From the NCBI GenBank assembly GCA_030052745.1, contig JANBVO010000060.1, positions 62,001 through 126,000 on the forward strand: DNA of 64,000 bases. The letters run 5' to 3'. Under the pieces are notes generated by a model. It did no database searches. It was not told where the DNA came from and worked only from the letters and a program-made list of their open reading frames with translations. Below are positions 35,701 through 46,845 of the stretch, piece by piece. The position numbers and the translations under genes were made by a program. Origin of the DNA: Pleurostoma richardsiae (taxonomy: Eukaryota > Ascomycota > Sordariomycetes > Calosphaeriales > Pleurostomataceae). The first letter of the stretch is position 1. Every line of letters begins with the position of its first letter.

Positions 35701-38485
35701 GTGCTGATCTAGTGGCATCTCCAATCCAGGCATCCATTGTGGTCCAGCCCTGTCTGCTGCCATCTCTGGTATATATCTGCCGTTCAAGACCAGCTTCAAT
35801 CAGGTCCTTCTGCTTGCAAGCCATCCAGTCCAACGACACAGGACACAGTCGCACAAGGAACACAATAAGCACCCCTGTCTTGCCTTGTCGACGCCGTTTG
35901 GCTGCATCGTGAGGTCGTTTCAAGGGTCTTGCCCGCTCATCCAGCCGAAATCCGCCAGCTCCTTCGACTCGACCATTCGTTCGCTCCGCCTCCCAGCTGG
36001 TGCCCCATCGACGAATCAGCAGCCGCCATTCAGCGCGGAGGAACAACTCCCAGCGACTGCTCGAACAAGCGCTCTGCCATACAGGAAGCACGGTTCGCTG
36101 TTGTTAATTGTCGTCGACAACCAACATACACACCGTCGTCCTGGGACCTGTCCCGTGCTCTGCATCCGCGCAGCAATTCTCCAGCCCATATTAAATCCGT
36201 CGGACCCCAGAGTGGCCGAGCTGCAGAATTCCGCAATCCGCAGCACTTTAATCTGTGCCACTGCCTGAACCCGCTGGCTGGGTTTCTCTCCCTCTCATTG
36301 TTTGCATTGTATCCTCGAAAACTTAATATGTGAGTGCACACCTGACACCTGACACCTGGCACCTGACACCTGCAACTTCAAACATCACACATCTTCGAAT
36401 CCTTCTCCGGCGACGCCGCGCAGGGCATCTAGCAGCGCCGAACACGAAGGCCGGTCGCCGGGGCGGTGGAAGACGCCGACAAGGAAGAGAGCACGGCCCA
36501 GAATCCCTTGAGCCCCAATGAGTTTAGCACGAAACCCAAAGCAGACGAAACGAGCCTCGTTTGGGCTGGCGTCACTTGCTGACTCGAATTTTTGGTGCGT
36601 TAGCGCCCAGCAGATTTGACGAGAACGATCCAGCACAGCGGCCCTCGCTACCCCGGATTTTCACAACGCAATCGCTTTCGCTGGCAACCCCTGCATCCAT
36701 CCATCAATCCACCCGCAAGAGTCATTCACTATTCCGTCTTCGTCTTCGAGGCCGGCATCCGCATCCAGCCTATCCAGACCTTTTGTCGGGAAGGAAAAAG
36801 GGCTTGACTGCCACTTGACTGCCGTCAGCCATAACTAATACTCCGTGCCATCTCCGACGATAATATCGCGGCCTCGTGTTCTTCTTTCCAGCTCATCCGA
36901 AGCGGGAGAACAAAGAAGCCCGGAAAATCCAGCTCGTGGCCTTCTTTTTTTTTTGCGCTTGGTTGTTGCCTCTCACAGCCACATCCGAGCTCCGCTGTCC
37001 GCGTCAACCTCGCCTGGCCGTTGCCACAAGACACGCACAGCTGCGACACACGACACGCACCCGCTGATCCCGAGGTTGCTTGTATTGTTTCGAGCAGCAT
37101 CGTCATCATCGTCATTCATCATCCTCCGTTCCCCGGTGCCTTACATAAGTCACATTCACTCACTCACGCACGCACGCACGCTGCAAGCCATTCACTTGGT
37201 CGCTCCTGCCTCCTACTGAATTGGAGAGGGCATCACCTGGCAGCTCCTGCTGTGTCTTTGACTGAGACATCGAGTCCATTCGAGGAAGGCACAACTGCCA
37301 ATCAACCGTTTGCTCCGGACTTGCCCGCGCCTGCCCTCCAGGCTCATTCCCATTCCATCCCTTCCGGTGCGCTGACTGGCCACCACTGGCCACCACTGAA
37401 CCACCGGCCGGTACGTACCAGCGACTGGCACCACTGGCACCACTGCCTGACTGGAGTTGTCTGAGTGAGTGGCTCCACGGCTCCACCCCTGTCTCGGCAA
37501 GGGTACGTACCTCACCACCCTGCCGCACGCCGACGCGGTCTCGCCTCCTGCGCACCTCCTGCAAAAATCGGTCCAGCCCCTGCCCGCCAGCCAGCCCAAC
37601 CCAGAAGCGACGATCGCGGAAACTCAACCCCCTGATCCCTGACTCCTGATCTCCAAAAAAGAGCGGGTCCCTCCTGCCCTTTTCTTGTCCACCCCTGCCG
37701 CCCTGCATCGCTCCGTCCTCTCTTGGGGCAGCGCAAATCGGTACGTACTCTTTCCTCTATCTCTCCCTCCCCTCCCTCCTTTTGCCTGCGCAGCGCAGTG
37801 CAGCGCAGCTTTTGCTTGGCTCAGCCTCGTGGTTTCGCACGTCACCCTCTGACGAAAATGCCCGGGCTGCCAGCCATACAAGCCATCTCCACTGTCCACG
37901 AGTAAAACATTCCAAGCACCACCACCACCATTCTTGCATGGCTTTTCTTGCATTGTCCCAATATAATACATCAGCCTCCCCTCCCCTCCTGCCTCCCATC
38001 CTCGCTTTCTCCATTTTGCCTGCGTTCGCACGCATCAACAATCCTTCCTCACCGCCGCCATCCTCGAGTCTGCCGGCCCCATCCCACCGGCCCTCATCGC
38101 CCCTCACCAACCTACACGTACCCTGCCCCGCTGTCAAGCTTAGCTGCTTGCTGGCCTGTCGTGTACGGCACATGCGCATTACACTCCGCCGCCACTCAAC
38201 CTAGAGCGACCGGCTTCTCCCTTGAACTCGTATAAGCCGACACCGCTGCACCACTTCCTTCATTCGCATTAGATTATATTATACCCGAGTGGCAGTCGCT
38301 CTCCGCTGCCGGCTGCTTCTTTCGCTTTTCGGCGCTTCGTCATTCCCAGCGGCTTGGAGCCTTTTCTTTCTCTTTTTGCAGGCCAAGGGGATAGAAGGGG
38401 CAATCGACTTACACAGAATTCCCGATAGACCGTCGACGCATCCGCAAGCGACGACTTGGTTCACACCTCACACACCGCAGACACT
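29757..38485. other. 8.7-kb gene-poor region upstream of the PCL cyclin
   Basis: No gene could be supported. Open frames up to about 250 codons occur on both strands but show no motifs, and their composition follows that of the DNA. From about 35.4 kb to the cyclin start the plus strand is rich in pyrimidine tracts and short tandem repeats, as in a long 5' leader or promoter. One CACGAAA word (the SCB core of G1/S promoters) lies at 36528-36534, which could be chance. Repeated CGTACGTAC words occur near 37410-37745. Confidence 0.45.
36337..36373. repeat. Tandem heptamer (ACACCTG)n, about five copies
   Basis: The heptamer ACACCTG and a one-base variant (GCACCTG) repeat head to tail about five times, about 2.1 kb upstream of the cyclin start. 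Each copy contains CACCTG, an E-box-like hexamer. Confidence 0.7.
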
Positions 38486-39643
38486 ATGGAATCTTCACAA
38501 TCGAGCCTCAGCCTCGCTGAGCTGAACGCAGCGGCGCTCGACCATTTCGTCTACACGCCCGTCTCTCGCGCTATGATTTCCTACCTCGCCGATGCCGCCT
38601 TCAACGTCATTCAGTGCGACCCCAACATGATGCCCCCGCCGGCGGCCGAGCCCTCGAGATCATACCTGCCTCCTTCGCCACCAAGGACACCCCCACCCCG
38701 CGCCGTCCGCTGCGACGATGGCGGTCTCCCTTCGCTCGAGGAGTTCATCACCCAGCTCGTCGTCTCGTCCAATGTGCAAGTCCCGACGCTCATGAGCAGC
38801 CTGGTCTACCTGACCCGCCTCAAGTCGCGCCTGCAGCCCATGGCCAAGGGTCTGCGATGCACCACCCACCGCATCTTCCTCGCGTCTTTGATCCTCGCAG
38901 CCAAGTACCTCAACGACAGCAGCCCCAAGAACAAGCACTGGGCTAATTACAGCGTCATCAACTCCGAGTCGTTCAACTTTGGCTTCTCGAGGACCGAAGT
39001 CAACCTGATGGAGAAGCAGCTCCTCTTCCTGCTAGACTGGGACCTGCGCATCACCGAGGAGGACCTCTACCGCGAACTGGACCCCTTCCTGGCCCCAATT
39101 CGGAACGAGATTGCCGCGCGCCACGCAAGGAAGCAGCGCAGGCGGGCAGAGGAGAGACGGAGGAAGCAAGAGGAGGCACAATGGATGGCCACCATGGCCG
39201 CTGCAGCGGTCCACTACTCGACACCCCCGTCGTCTCGAGGCACCTCGCGGTCAAGGAATGCCACCCCCGGCGCCGATTCGTTGTCGGTGTCTCCTCCGGG
39301 TCTGAGCTACAGCTCTAGCATCAGCTCCGCATCCTCGTACGCCAGCTCGCTGTCGTCAAGAGGCCACTCGCGCGCCACGACGCCCATGTCCGATCCTGAG
39401 ATCGACCCTTACACCTACGGCGCCGGCGCGGATGCCGAGTTATACTCGTCGCCGATCCAGATCGTGCTGGACGCAGCACCAGAAACGCAGTACCCACCGG
39501 CAAAGACCAGCGGGAAGCAGTTGCTGCCCTACGAGATTCACCCAGACGACTTGCGAGACATGCACGATGGCGGCAATCCCGTCAAGCGTATGCGAGGCAT
39601 GCTCGGCCGGGTCTTCGGTGGCTCAGGCGTGGCTGCTCGTTGA
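38486..39643 (+). CDS. Pho85-type (PCL1/2-like) cyclin
   Basis: A single exon of 385 residues from MESSQSSLSLAELN. An ATG 30 bases upstream in frame is less likely. The cyclin box (about 70-200) includes PSLEEFITQLV, VQVPTLMSSLVYLTRLKSRL, THRIFLASLILAAKYLND and MEKQLLFLLDWDLRIT, the pattern of PCL1/PCL2 and Aspergillus PclA. It is followed by a long Arg/Lys/Glu-rich helix (ARKQRRRAEERRRKQEE), then a Ser-rich tail with many SP/TP sites. Such cyclins activate Pho85 at G1 and in polarity or sporulation. The Pro-rich segment before the box (PPSPPRTPPP) is a likely phosphorylation and turnover site. The 8.7-kb upstream gap suggests complex transcriptional control (inference). Confidence 0.9.
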   Translation: MESSQSSLSLAELNAAALDHFVYTPVSRAMISYLADAAFNVIQCDPNMMPPPAAEPSRSYLPPSPPRTPPPRAVRCDDGGLPSLEEFITQLVVSSNVQVPTLMSSLVYLTRLKSRLQPMAKGLRCTTHRIFLASLILAAKYLNDSSPKNKHWANYSVINSESFNFGFSRTEVNLMEKQLLFLLDWDLRITEEDLYRELDPFLAPIRNEIAARHARKQRRRAEERRRKQEEAQWMATMAAAAVHYSTPPSSRGTSRSRNATPGADSLSVSPPGLSYSSSISSASSYASSLSSRGHSRATTPMSDPEIDPYTYGAGADAELYSSPIQIVLDAAPETQYPPAKTSGKQLLPYEIHPDDLRDMHDGGNPVKRMRGMLGRVFGGSGVAAR

Positions 39644-42600
39644 GGATCACAACACATGTGACGATGTGATTGGATGCATTTACAAGGCGTTGGGAACGAG
39701 TTACGCTCCCCTGTATTCAACAAAAGCGAGGTGTTCTGATTCTTCTTCCGCACATAGAGAGATCTCTCATCTGTGACGATACTACACTAATTCTCCTTTG
39801 TCGGGTCCTGGCGTTTTCTGGACGTGCATGGGTTTGGACATACGGTTGAGGCATTCTCGGAGATGCATATCTCCTGGCGGAGGAGTTTGCGAGATACCTA
39901 GTGGTGGAAGGGAAATAAAGGATGATCGGAAGGGAATAGGACTCGATGACCTAGAATGGCACATGAATTGGATCGGGGATGGGGATTACCATAGCATACG
40001 CCAATTTTGGCACGAAATGGAGAAGTCATCATTGGGATCTTTTGGATCTCGATGCTCTGGACAACATGCAATACTCACTCTGCATCTACCTCACGAACTA
40101 TTGTGACTGCGATCTGGCTCGTCTCCTACACTAGAATCTACTGCTCCGGCGCTTATCTGCTTGTGTTCTAACTACCTACCCTCGCGAGAGTCGAGCAGAA
40201 GTTTCCTCTCGGCTTTAGCTGAGACGAGGGCGTTCTAGCACAGTCCCGTCTACCTCGGGGATGGCAGAGCCAGTGTTTTTCACAGGGACAGCCGGCGAGG
40301 CGGGTCAACCGTCAGTCAAAGTCACCTGGCGACTCTTCTACGCAGCTGGACACATGCTGAGCTGAGGACGGGGGAGGTGCGCGGCCTTGCCAGTAGTCAT
40401 CGTCATCCATACGAAGTGGAGGAGATTTTCCTGCCGTACGGCGCGGTCCGTGAGGAGAGTGAGAACCGCCTTGCGGAGCGGCCTTGTGGGGCCCGCCCGC
40501 CGCTGCCGTCAGGTATACACACATCGTAAGCTTGGCTTTGCATCCTCTGCGGAGGCGGATGATGTCTGCCTGCAGACACCTTGGCGGCTTCGCATGATGG
40601 CGGGGGTTGGAAGGGGGGGAAAGGCTCCTGCAGGCGTAATCTGCACAGCTGCAGCTGGGCAAGGTAAGGTAAGGTAAGGCACAGTACCTTACAGCTGGGG
40701 TTGGGAATGACGACTCGCCGCAGGGTTTTGCCTGTGCCCTGTCCTGCGTAATGTGCATTGCGTGGAGGGAGGCTTTGGTGGATGAGGTTGGTGGGATTGG
40801 CTGGGGAGGGCATAGCCACGATGGGGCCCTTGGGAGAGAAGGCAAAATGGGGGAATGTGATGTCAGAAGAAGCTCACGCACGCATTGAATTCGACAATTG
40901 AAAGCTTTCTGAGGGAGGCAGCTAAGGAGTGTCGGTCAGCATGAGAGTTACCTGTTACGGTGATGCAGCGCGAGGAGGAGCACTGCACGGCCCCGGTATG
41001 GAGGCCTTCATTTCGTCCTCATTCTCTTCAGTCCTGCCCGGTGTCATGCTTAGGAGTTTTCTTTCCCTTTTTGCCTTCTATCTCCTTCGGCTCTTTCATT
41101 TGCACACTGCTAGTAGCCTTGAAAAGAGGCGGTAATCTCGTCTGGCTGGAGATCTACGTCTACTCGAACTGGGCGACTGTGGTTGGCAGGCTGTGTTGGG
41201 TGATTTAGACGCTGAGAGAGAACGAATGCCCTGCAGGAAGAATGGCTACTTACGACCTGTTGGAAATGGTCGGCAACGCCCACTATGAAGGCACCCCTGA
41301 AGGCACCCATGAGCGGCACTCGCTGACGCGGCCGCCTACTAGCACAGAGACATGATGCTCGAGTTCGCGGGCGCCATTTCCCAGGAAGTGCCGCCGAGTT
41401 GACCGGCAGATAGACCAGACTGGTTGCCTCGGTTCTGGCTTAGGCTTATCCTTCTCGTACATGACCCTCCGCATGGGCGTTTTGGCGGCTGCAAAGGACC
41501 CTGCGTGACGATCATTGTCGATTATGGCGACCAGGTAAAGGAGAGAAAGAGGGGACCAGTGCGTCTCAGTACCTCTCAATGATGTTGCTCACAGTCACCC
41601 CGGCCGTGCCACCGATATGACTACCGAAGTAGTTGCGGAGAAGTCTACAGTCTGCCTGCAAGTGCATGAGACTGGCGTAAGTGGCGGTTGCGACGGTTGA
41701 GACAACGCAAGAGGGCCGCGCGACACAAGACACTCTCCCCGTCACAGATGCCGAAGAGGAACCGATTTAGCTTAGTTATTGTGCTGTTCGGTGAGCTTTG
41801 ACTGAACCTCACCGTCGAAAATATCAGAGACAGCAAGGAGTTGGCCGTGTACGTCGAAGTTGCAGGCCTTACAAGCTGACTCGCAGTTTCACAAGAGGTA
41901 CACGCAGAAGTTGCTCGACCGCGGCCAGCCAGGCCCGTCCTACTGGTACCATGTCCTATCCCGGATGAACAGAATGGCGGCAGTAGTGGTGCAACCACTC
42001 CGTCGGCCTTCCGCTTTGACAACCCGACGCTCACCACTGATGGAGATACCATCGCGGCGGTGCCGGCATTGCGACGGACAAGTGGCTGCTCAAGCCGGGT
42101 CTGGTGGACACGGCATTGGCGACAATGTTGATGTAGAGCCCACTACGGACTGCCCGATACTCTCGGACGATGTAGGGGCCATAGCGGACGACTGGGTATC
42201 TTGGACCGAAGCCTCCACGCTGTGGACGGGGTGAGACTGTTCTCACAGCAGAGACTGTGAAATAGGGTCACTGGTAGGCTCGCTGTTATGGTTGGGAGAA
42301 GGGCTGGTCTATCACTTCCATGTGAGATTCACATTGCTTTTGTCCTTCCTCCGTTACCGTCGTCTTCGTCTTGCGCGGTGTCTGTTCATCCGGGGATTGA
42401 ATATCCTGGAAGTAACGGTGCCGTCTATGCTCAAATGCGCTCTGCCGAACCTCGTCGACCCAGGGCGTCCAGCCCCGAGGAATCATCCGGTTGGTTGAGT
42501 CTGCGAATTGAAGAACGACCTTCCTAAAAGAGCACATCGAAGTACGCCGTATAGGACCGGCGAGAGCTGATCCTCCCCTGGGATTCCGCCAATGACTCAC

Positions 42601-42794
42601 TCGGCCGTGCCGCGAAGCCGCCGACGGAGGACGTCGGAATCGGAGCCCCTAGACTGTATTTACGGGGGGTTGAAGCCCCGACCCGAAAACAAGTAGGATA
42701 AAAGCCCACAGCTTTGCGGCTTTGTCCGCCGAATGTCCCACCCGGCGATGGCCCACAGCTCCCTTGCCTGCTCCGGAGTAGCCCCCGCGCCGGA
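39644..42794. other. 3.1-kb region without a recognised gene
   Basis: Several open frames of 60-190 codons on both strands lack motifs. Between about 41.3 and 42.25 kb the minus strand has protein-like stretches broken by stops in several frames. I could not assign them to a family; they may be a decayed gene or chance. An (AAGGT)n repeat lies at 40661-40680. Confidence 0.4.
40661..40680. repeat. Tandem pentamer (AAGGT)n, four copies
   Basis: Three exact AAGGT copies and one variant. About ten bases on, ACCTTAC supplies the complement, so a small hairpin is possible. Shares words with the palindrome cluster upstream of RAP1. Confidence 0.6.
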
Positions 42795-43559
42795 ATGCCG
42801 CTCCGTCTCTTCCCCGCCGCCGAGTCCGACGCGCCCCGGGCCGCCGAGCTGGAGCACGCCGCCTACTCGCCGAGCCCGTTCAACAAAGTCCTCTTCCCGG
42901 GGCCGTTTCCGCCCGAGGCTCTCGGCCACCGCGCTGCAGGGCTGGCCGAGGAGTTAAAGAATGACCCGACTGTGGTGTGGCTCAAGGTCGTCGATACCGA
43001 CATCGAGGGGGACGACAAGATGATCGCTTTCGCGAAATGGTTACTGCGACCGCTTGTGATACTCTAGATCGGTAGGGGACAGGGCAGCTAACGGGTGTCA
43101 TCCAGGCACATATATGAGAGTCCATCGGAACCGAGCAAGCCTAGGACATTTGGGCCAGGATGCAACGTCGAGGCGTGCGAGGAGCTATTCGGTGGCTTGG
43201 CTCGTATGAAGCAACAGTGGGTTGGAAGCAGGAGTCACTTGTGTGAGTAGCTGGACTAACAGCTTGCTTTTTGTCGATAGGGTGAGCTGGCCGGATACAC
43301 TGACAGGGTCCAAGACCTTCATCTTCTCCACACAGATCCCAAGCACCAACGACGAGGTGCGGGGGCCCTCCTGACGCAATGGGGACTAGATGAGGCAGCG
43401 AGGCGAGGTTTGCCTGCGTACCTGCACTCTTCTATGGAGGGGCACGCGCTCTACCTGAAGCTGGGTTTCAAGGACCTCGAGGAGCACGTCGTCGATTTGA
43501 CAAGGTTCGGGGCACCGGATCTTCACAGGACCTTTGCCATGATTCGGGAAGCGCAGTGA
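42795..43559 (+). CDS. GNAT-family N-acetyltransferase
   Basis: Exons 42795-43039, 43106-43220 and 43281-43559 give about 212 residues. Introns: the first splits a Trp codon; the second has a weak GTTGGA donor but a good CTAAC branch and keeps frame. The fold is seen as an N-terminal MPLRLFPAAESDAPRAAELE, a middle AKWHIYES, and the acetyl-CoA pyrophosphate loop QRRGAGALL preceded by LHLLHTDPKH. The end has LYLKLGFKDLEEH, the usual GNAT beta6-alpha4 signature. It acetylates an unknown amine, perhaps a small molecule or xenobiotic. It is the first gene of the accessory stretch and lies just upstream of tRNA-Tyr. Confidence 0.85.
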
Positions 43560-43811
43560 GTATGGTGATGTCCTCAAGGCCACGCCGGGGTGTAAAGGAG
43601 AAAATATCGTTATTCTTCTGCGCCAGCAACGAATGCCTGGCGGCTCTGTAATTGCCAGAAAGTGTAATATCACAATCTGGTTTGATGAATTCGCTGTGTG
43701 GTCATCAGAATGGTCCGTACCGAACCGTAGCATCGACGGGTTTATCAACTGTGGACCGAGTGGACTCCGGCCACCGACCAAGCTTGGTGCTAACACCAAG
43801 ACCGCCCAAAA

Positions 43812-43900
43812 CTGTCCTTGGTCTAGTTGGTTTATGGCGTCTGACTGTAATTGTTCTCAGTATAATCAGAAAGTCCCTGGTTCGATTCCGGGAGGACAGA
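43812..43900 (+). tRNA. tRNA-Tyr (anticodon GTA) with 14-base intron
   Basis: A seven-base-pair acceptor stem CTGTCCT/AGGACAG begins with the C1-G72 pair that marks eukaryotic Tyr tRNAs, and the discriminator is A. The D arm holds AGTTGGTTTAT. The anticodon stem is TCTGA/TCAGA with loop CTGTAA then A, and the anticodon GTA is at 43847-43849. The intron runs about 43851-43864, directly after the base 3' of the anticodon, which is the canonical place. The T arm is CCTGG-TTCGATT-CCGGG. A run of six T at about 43904-43909 serves as Pol III terminator. All expected arms fold. Confidence 0.9.
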
Positions 43901-44133
43901 ATATTTTTTGATTCCCTTTTTGACCAGTCGCCGCTACATTGCGCGACTCTGCTGCCAATGCTGGGCTTGCAGTCTTCGCAATCGGCGGCCGCCGAAAGAG
44001 ACTGGTACATCAGCGATCTGGGGCAAGCTGACAGTTCTGTACTCTGCACGCCAGTAAATTTCAACCTGCAAGCCCGAAGGAGGCGCAGCTGCTCCAGCCC
44101 CTCCTGCTCTGTGCATGTCGAGAAGAGCCTCCA

Positions 44134-46845
44134 TTGAGCCTCATAGAGTCTTTGCTTCGTACAGATGTTCAGACATCGAACATCCCACTGATATCGAAGA
44201 TGTACGAACCACTGAAGACAGCGCGATGGCACGAGCAAGACTGCACTAGACCGGACGTAGCGCTCGTTGATGGTGGCATCTCCTGCTGGAGCTGTGGCGC
44301 CGTTCCCGATGCACATAGCGTCCCCGAAAGCCAGCTTTTGTCTCTTCCTCCCATAGAGATTTCCCAATCGGGCCTGAACCTGAGATGGCCCGGCTCGGTT
44401 GTCTACTCGAACATCTCTGATGCTGAACACTGTGAGGAGCAATCGCCGGCTGAAGATCAGTCAGCATCGTTTGCCTCTGATCCTCGATCCTCTGATCCTC
44501 GATCGGCGGAGCCTGAGATAGCCTCGTCATTCACCCATCCAGCTTATGCTGATTCCTTAAAGAGCAACGAGATCCGTCTCCTTCGCCTGCACGCCGGCTC
44601 TGGTGAGGACCCAGTCCACGCGACGTTCGTGGCGGGCCGCATTAAGGACGTTCCAAAGTACGAAGCCGTGTCCTACACCTGGGCGGACGAGTTCGGCGAT
44701 CTCTGGCGCTCCAAGAGGATGTTCCTCGGGAAGTTCTGGGACATTCTCTTCGTGACCTCGAACTGCGAGGCCGCCCTAAAGCGGCTGAGGCACGAAAAGA
44801 GTGACCGGCTGCTCTGGATCGACGCTGTCTGCATCAACCAGGAGGATCGAGACGAGCGCTCCCACCAGGTTGGGCTCATGCGCGACATCTATTCCGGGGC
44901 GGACAAGGTGCTAGCCTTCGTCGGGCAGTCGTCCGAGGACAGCGACCACGCGGTCATGCTCATCAACTACGGCGCCGAGTTCCTGACAGACGTGGAGAAG
45001 GTCGCCCTCCGGAACTTCTTCAACAGACCTTATTTCCAGCGCCTGTGGGTAGTGCAGGAGACCGTCCTCAGCAAGTCCCTCGAAATCTACTGTGGCGGCC
45101 GCCCCGCGATTTGCTGCATGACCGGGGACTTCAGGTGGAAACTGTTCGTCCAAGAAGGGCTCGCTCCGGCGTGGATCCAGTACCTGCAGGCCGGAACGGC
45201 CTTCGAGCCTCAGGACTCTATTGCGCTTCTCGCGACTACGGAGTCGTGTCGGTTTTCCGACCCAAGGGACAGGGTCTTCGGCCTGCTGGGCCTCATCAAA
45301 GACATCGAGAAGCACGGCCTCGAACCGGACTACTCGCTCTCGGCCCGGGAAGTCTTGATCGGCATTGCGGCCTTCCTTGTCCAGCGTCACCGTTTGTTGG
45401 CTGATGTCCTGAATCACGCCAGCTCCGGGACTCGAGTGTCCGAGTTGCCGTCATGGGTGCCGGACTGGAGCAGCCGGATCGGAGAGGGCGTTATACGCTC
45501 TCGAGCAGCGCGCTTCATCGCTCTCGGGAGCAGTGGGAGCTACAAGCACGAGAGGCACCTACTGGTCGAGTCCTTCAAAATGCCTCGCAACCCCAGAATT
45601 CCCGTTGTTTCCACGTATCACTTGCATGACTACAAGAGGGGATCTTCCCGGCCAACATTTGTCATTGACCGAAGGACTGGCCTGCTGGAAGTCACAGCCG
45701 CAAGATTCTGTGACTTCTCCCAAGAATCTGTTTCAGCCACGGAGGTCGACGGCATCGGGCGGCTGGTGTTTGTCTGGGACAGAGGACGGTCGAAAGCCCC
45801 TATCACCTTCATACCTGCCATGGACATAACCCTTGATCCGAGGTACTGCGTCTTCTTCGTAGCAGGGACAACAAAGCCCGTTATCTTACGCCAGGCGCTG
45901 GGTGGTCGATACTCCTGCGTCTCAACCTGTGGAATCTTGCTAAAGGAGGAAGGCTTCGACAATGGGTTGGGCCACATCGACACTGCCGAGGTGCGCGAAC
46001 CCATCATCTCTAGAGCTGAATACATGTTTTCTGCCATAGGTTACCAGAAGACGGCAACTTGGACGTACTTGTGGGATGATTGGCTGAAGACAGAGCGTCG
46101 GATCTCCTGGATATACCGAGATCCTCATAAACTGCGTCAGTTGGCGCTTGAGTTGGAACGGGGGGACGAGGTCTGGACAGTGGAAAAGCACGCAGGCCAA
46201 GTCCTGGCCCTCCTAGTCTCTCTCCTAGACACCTATCCTCTGTCGCCGATGCAGATGTCAGCAGAGATTAGGCCACCAGCCGAGCATCCAAGTCGGAGTG
46301 AGAAGCGGGCATATTACGACCCGGAGGAACTGTCCCGGTTCAACGAAATACGGAGCTGGGCTGATGACACTGAGGATCTTCTCGATGCTTTTGGCATGAT
46401 CCACGAATATGGTCAGCCTTCGGTGTATGAAATGCTCTCAGGGTGGGATGCCAGGCTGCGCTTCCTCGATGGTGCCTCGCACATCAAGCGAAGCCTCTTT
46501 TCTGTCGAGAAGATTCGGTCAAGCTATGATGAGTCCTGGTACGACTGGAGCCTTGCTTCCCTCGTGGTTCAGTACATGGTCTCGTGCCTGACGGGCCACG
46601 AAGACGACGTTGTCGCTGAAGTCAAGTCTGCTGTGGACGCGGTCAAATTAGAAAACCTGTTATGGAGCTGGGAAAGATTCGGAAAGATTGTGGAGCTGCG
46701 CAGAGAAGCGACGAGAAGGTTCCCAGATGTCGAGAAGATGGATATAGAGGAGGCCGCGACTTCTTTCCTCCCATTTGAAGCGACGACCTCGTTCAAAGAG
46801 TTCAACCTGGATCACTTTCTTCCCGAGACGGTACAGATTGTGTGA
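44134..46845 (+). CDS. HET-domain (heterokaryon incompatibility-like) protein
   Basis: A single open frame of 903 residues, intact. An N-terminal region with a CWSC pair is followed by a Ser-rich linker with two SDPRS repeats. The HET domain (about 170-330) shows PKYEAVSYTWADEF, LWIDAVCINQEDRDERSHQV, MRDIYSGADKVLAFVGQ and YFQRLWVVQETVLS. After it come SDPRDRVFGLLGL, PDYS and LPSWVPDWSSR, the usual downstream blocks. The last 400 residues have no motif I recognise. HET domains, distantly TIR-like, trigger cell death when paired with incompatible partners, but most family members in filamentous fungi have no known role. A start at 44200 (MYEPLKTARW) is also possible. No NACHT or repeat domain is attached. 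Confidence 0.9.
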   Translation: MSLIESLLRTDVQTSNIPLISKMYEPLKTARWHEQDCTRPDVALVDGGISCWSCGAVPDAHSVPESQLLSLPPIEISQSGLNLRWPGSVVYSNISDAEHCEEQSPAEDQSASFASDPRSSDPRSAEPEIASSFTHPAYADSLKSNEIRLLRLHAGSGEDPVHATFVAGRIKDVPKYEAVSYTWADEFGDLWRSKRMFLGKFWDILFVTSNCEAALKRLRHEKSDRLLWIDAVCINQEDRDERSHQVGLMRDIYSGADKVLAFVGQSSEDSDHAVMLINYGAEFLTDVEKVALRNFFNRPYFQRLWVVQETVLSKSLEIYCGGRPAICCMTGDFRWKLFVQEGLAPAWIQYLQAGTAFEPQDSIALLATTESCRFSDPRDRVFGLLGLIKDIEKHGLEPDYSLSAREVLIGIAAFLVQRHRLLADVLNHASSGTRVSELPSWVPDWSSRIGEGVIRSRAARFIALGSSGSYKHERHLLVESFKMPRNPRIPVVSTYHLHDYKRGSSRPTFVIDRRTGLLEVTAARFCDFSQESVSATEVDGIGRLVFVWDRGRSKAPITFIPAMDITLDPRYCVFFVAGTTKPVILRQALGGRYSCVSTCGILLKEEGFDNGLGHIDTAEVREPIISRAEYMFSAIGYQKTATWTYLWDDWLKTERRISWIYRDPHKLRQLALELERGDEVWTVEKHAGQVLALLVSLLDTYPLSPMQMSAEIRPPAEHPSRSEKRAYYDPEELSRFNEIRSWADDTEDLLDAFGMIHEYGQPSVYEMLSGWDARLRFLDGASHIKRSLFSVEKIRSSYDESWYDWSLASLVVQYMVSCLTGHEDDVVAEVKSAVDAVKLENLLWSWERFGKIVELRREATRRFPDVEKMDIEEAATSFLPFEATTSFKEFNLDHFLPETVQIV

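Noticed and set aside
36210-36260. AGTGGCCGAGCTG, resembling a tRNA A box
   Set aside because: No B box follows at tRNA spacing.
40312-40881. 189-codon minus-strand frame
   Set aside because: Composition like its flanks, no motif, and it spans the AAGGT repeat.
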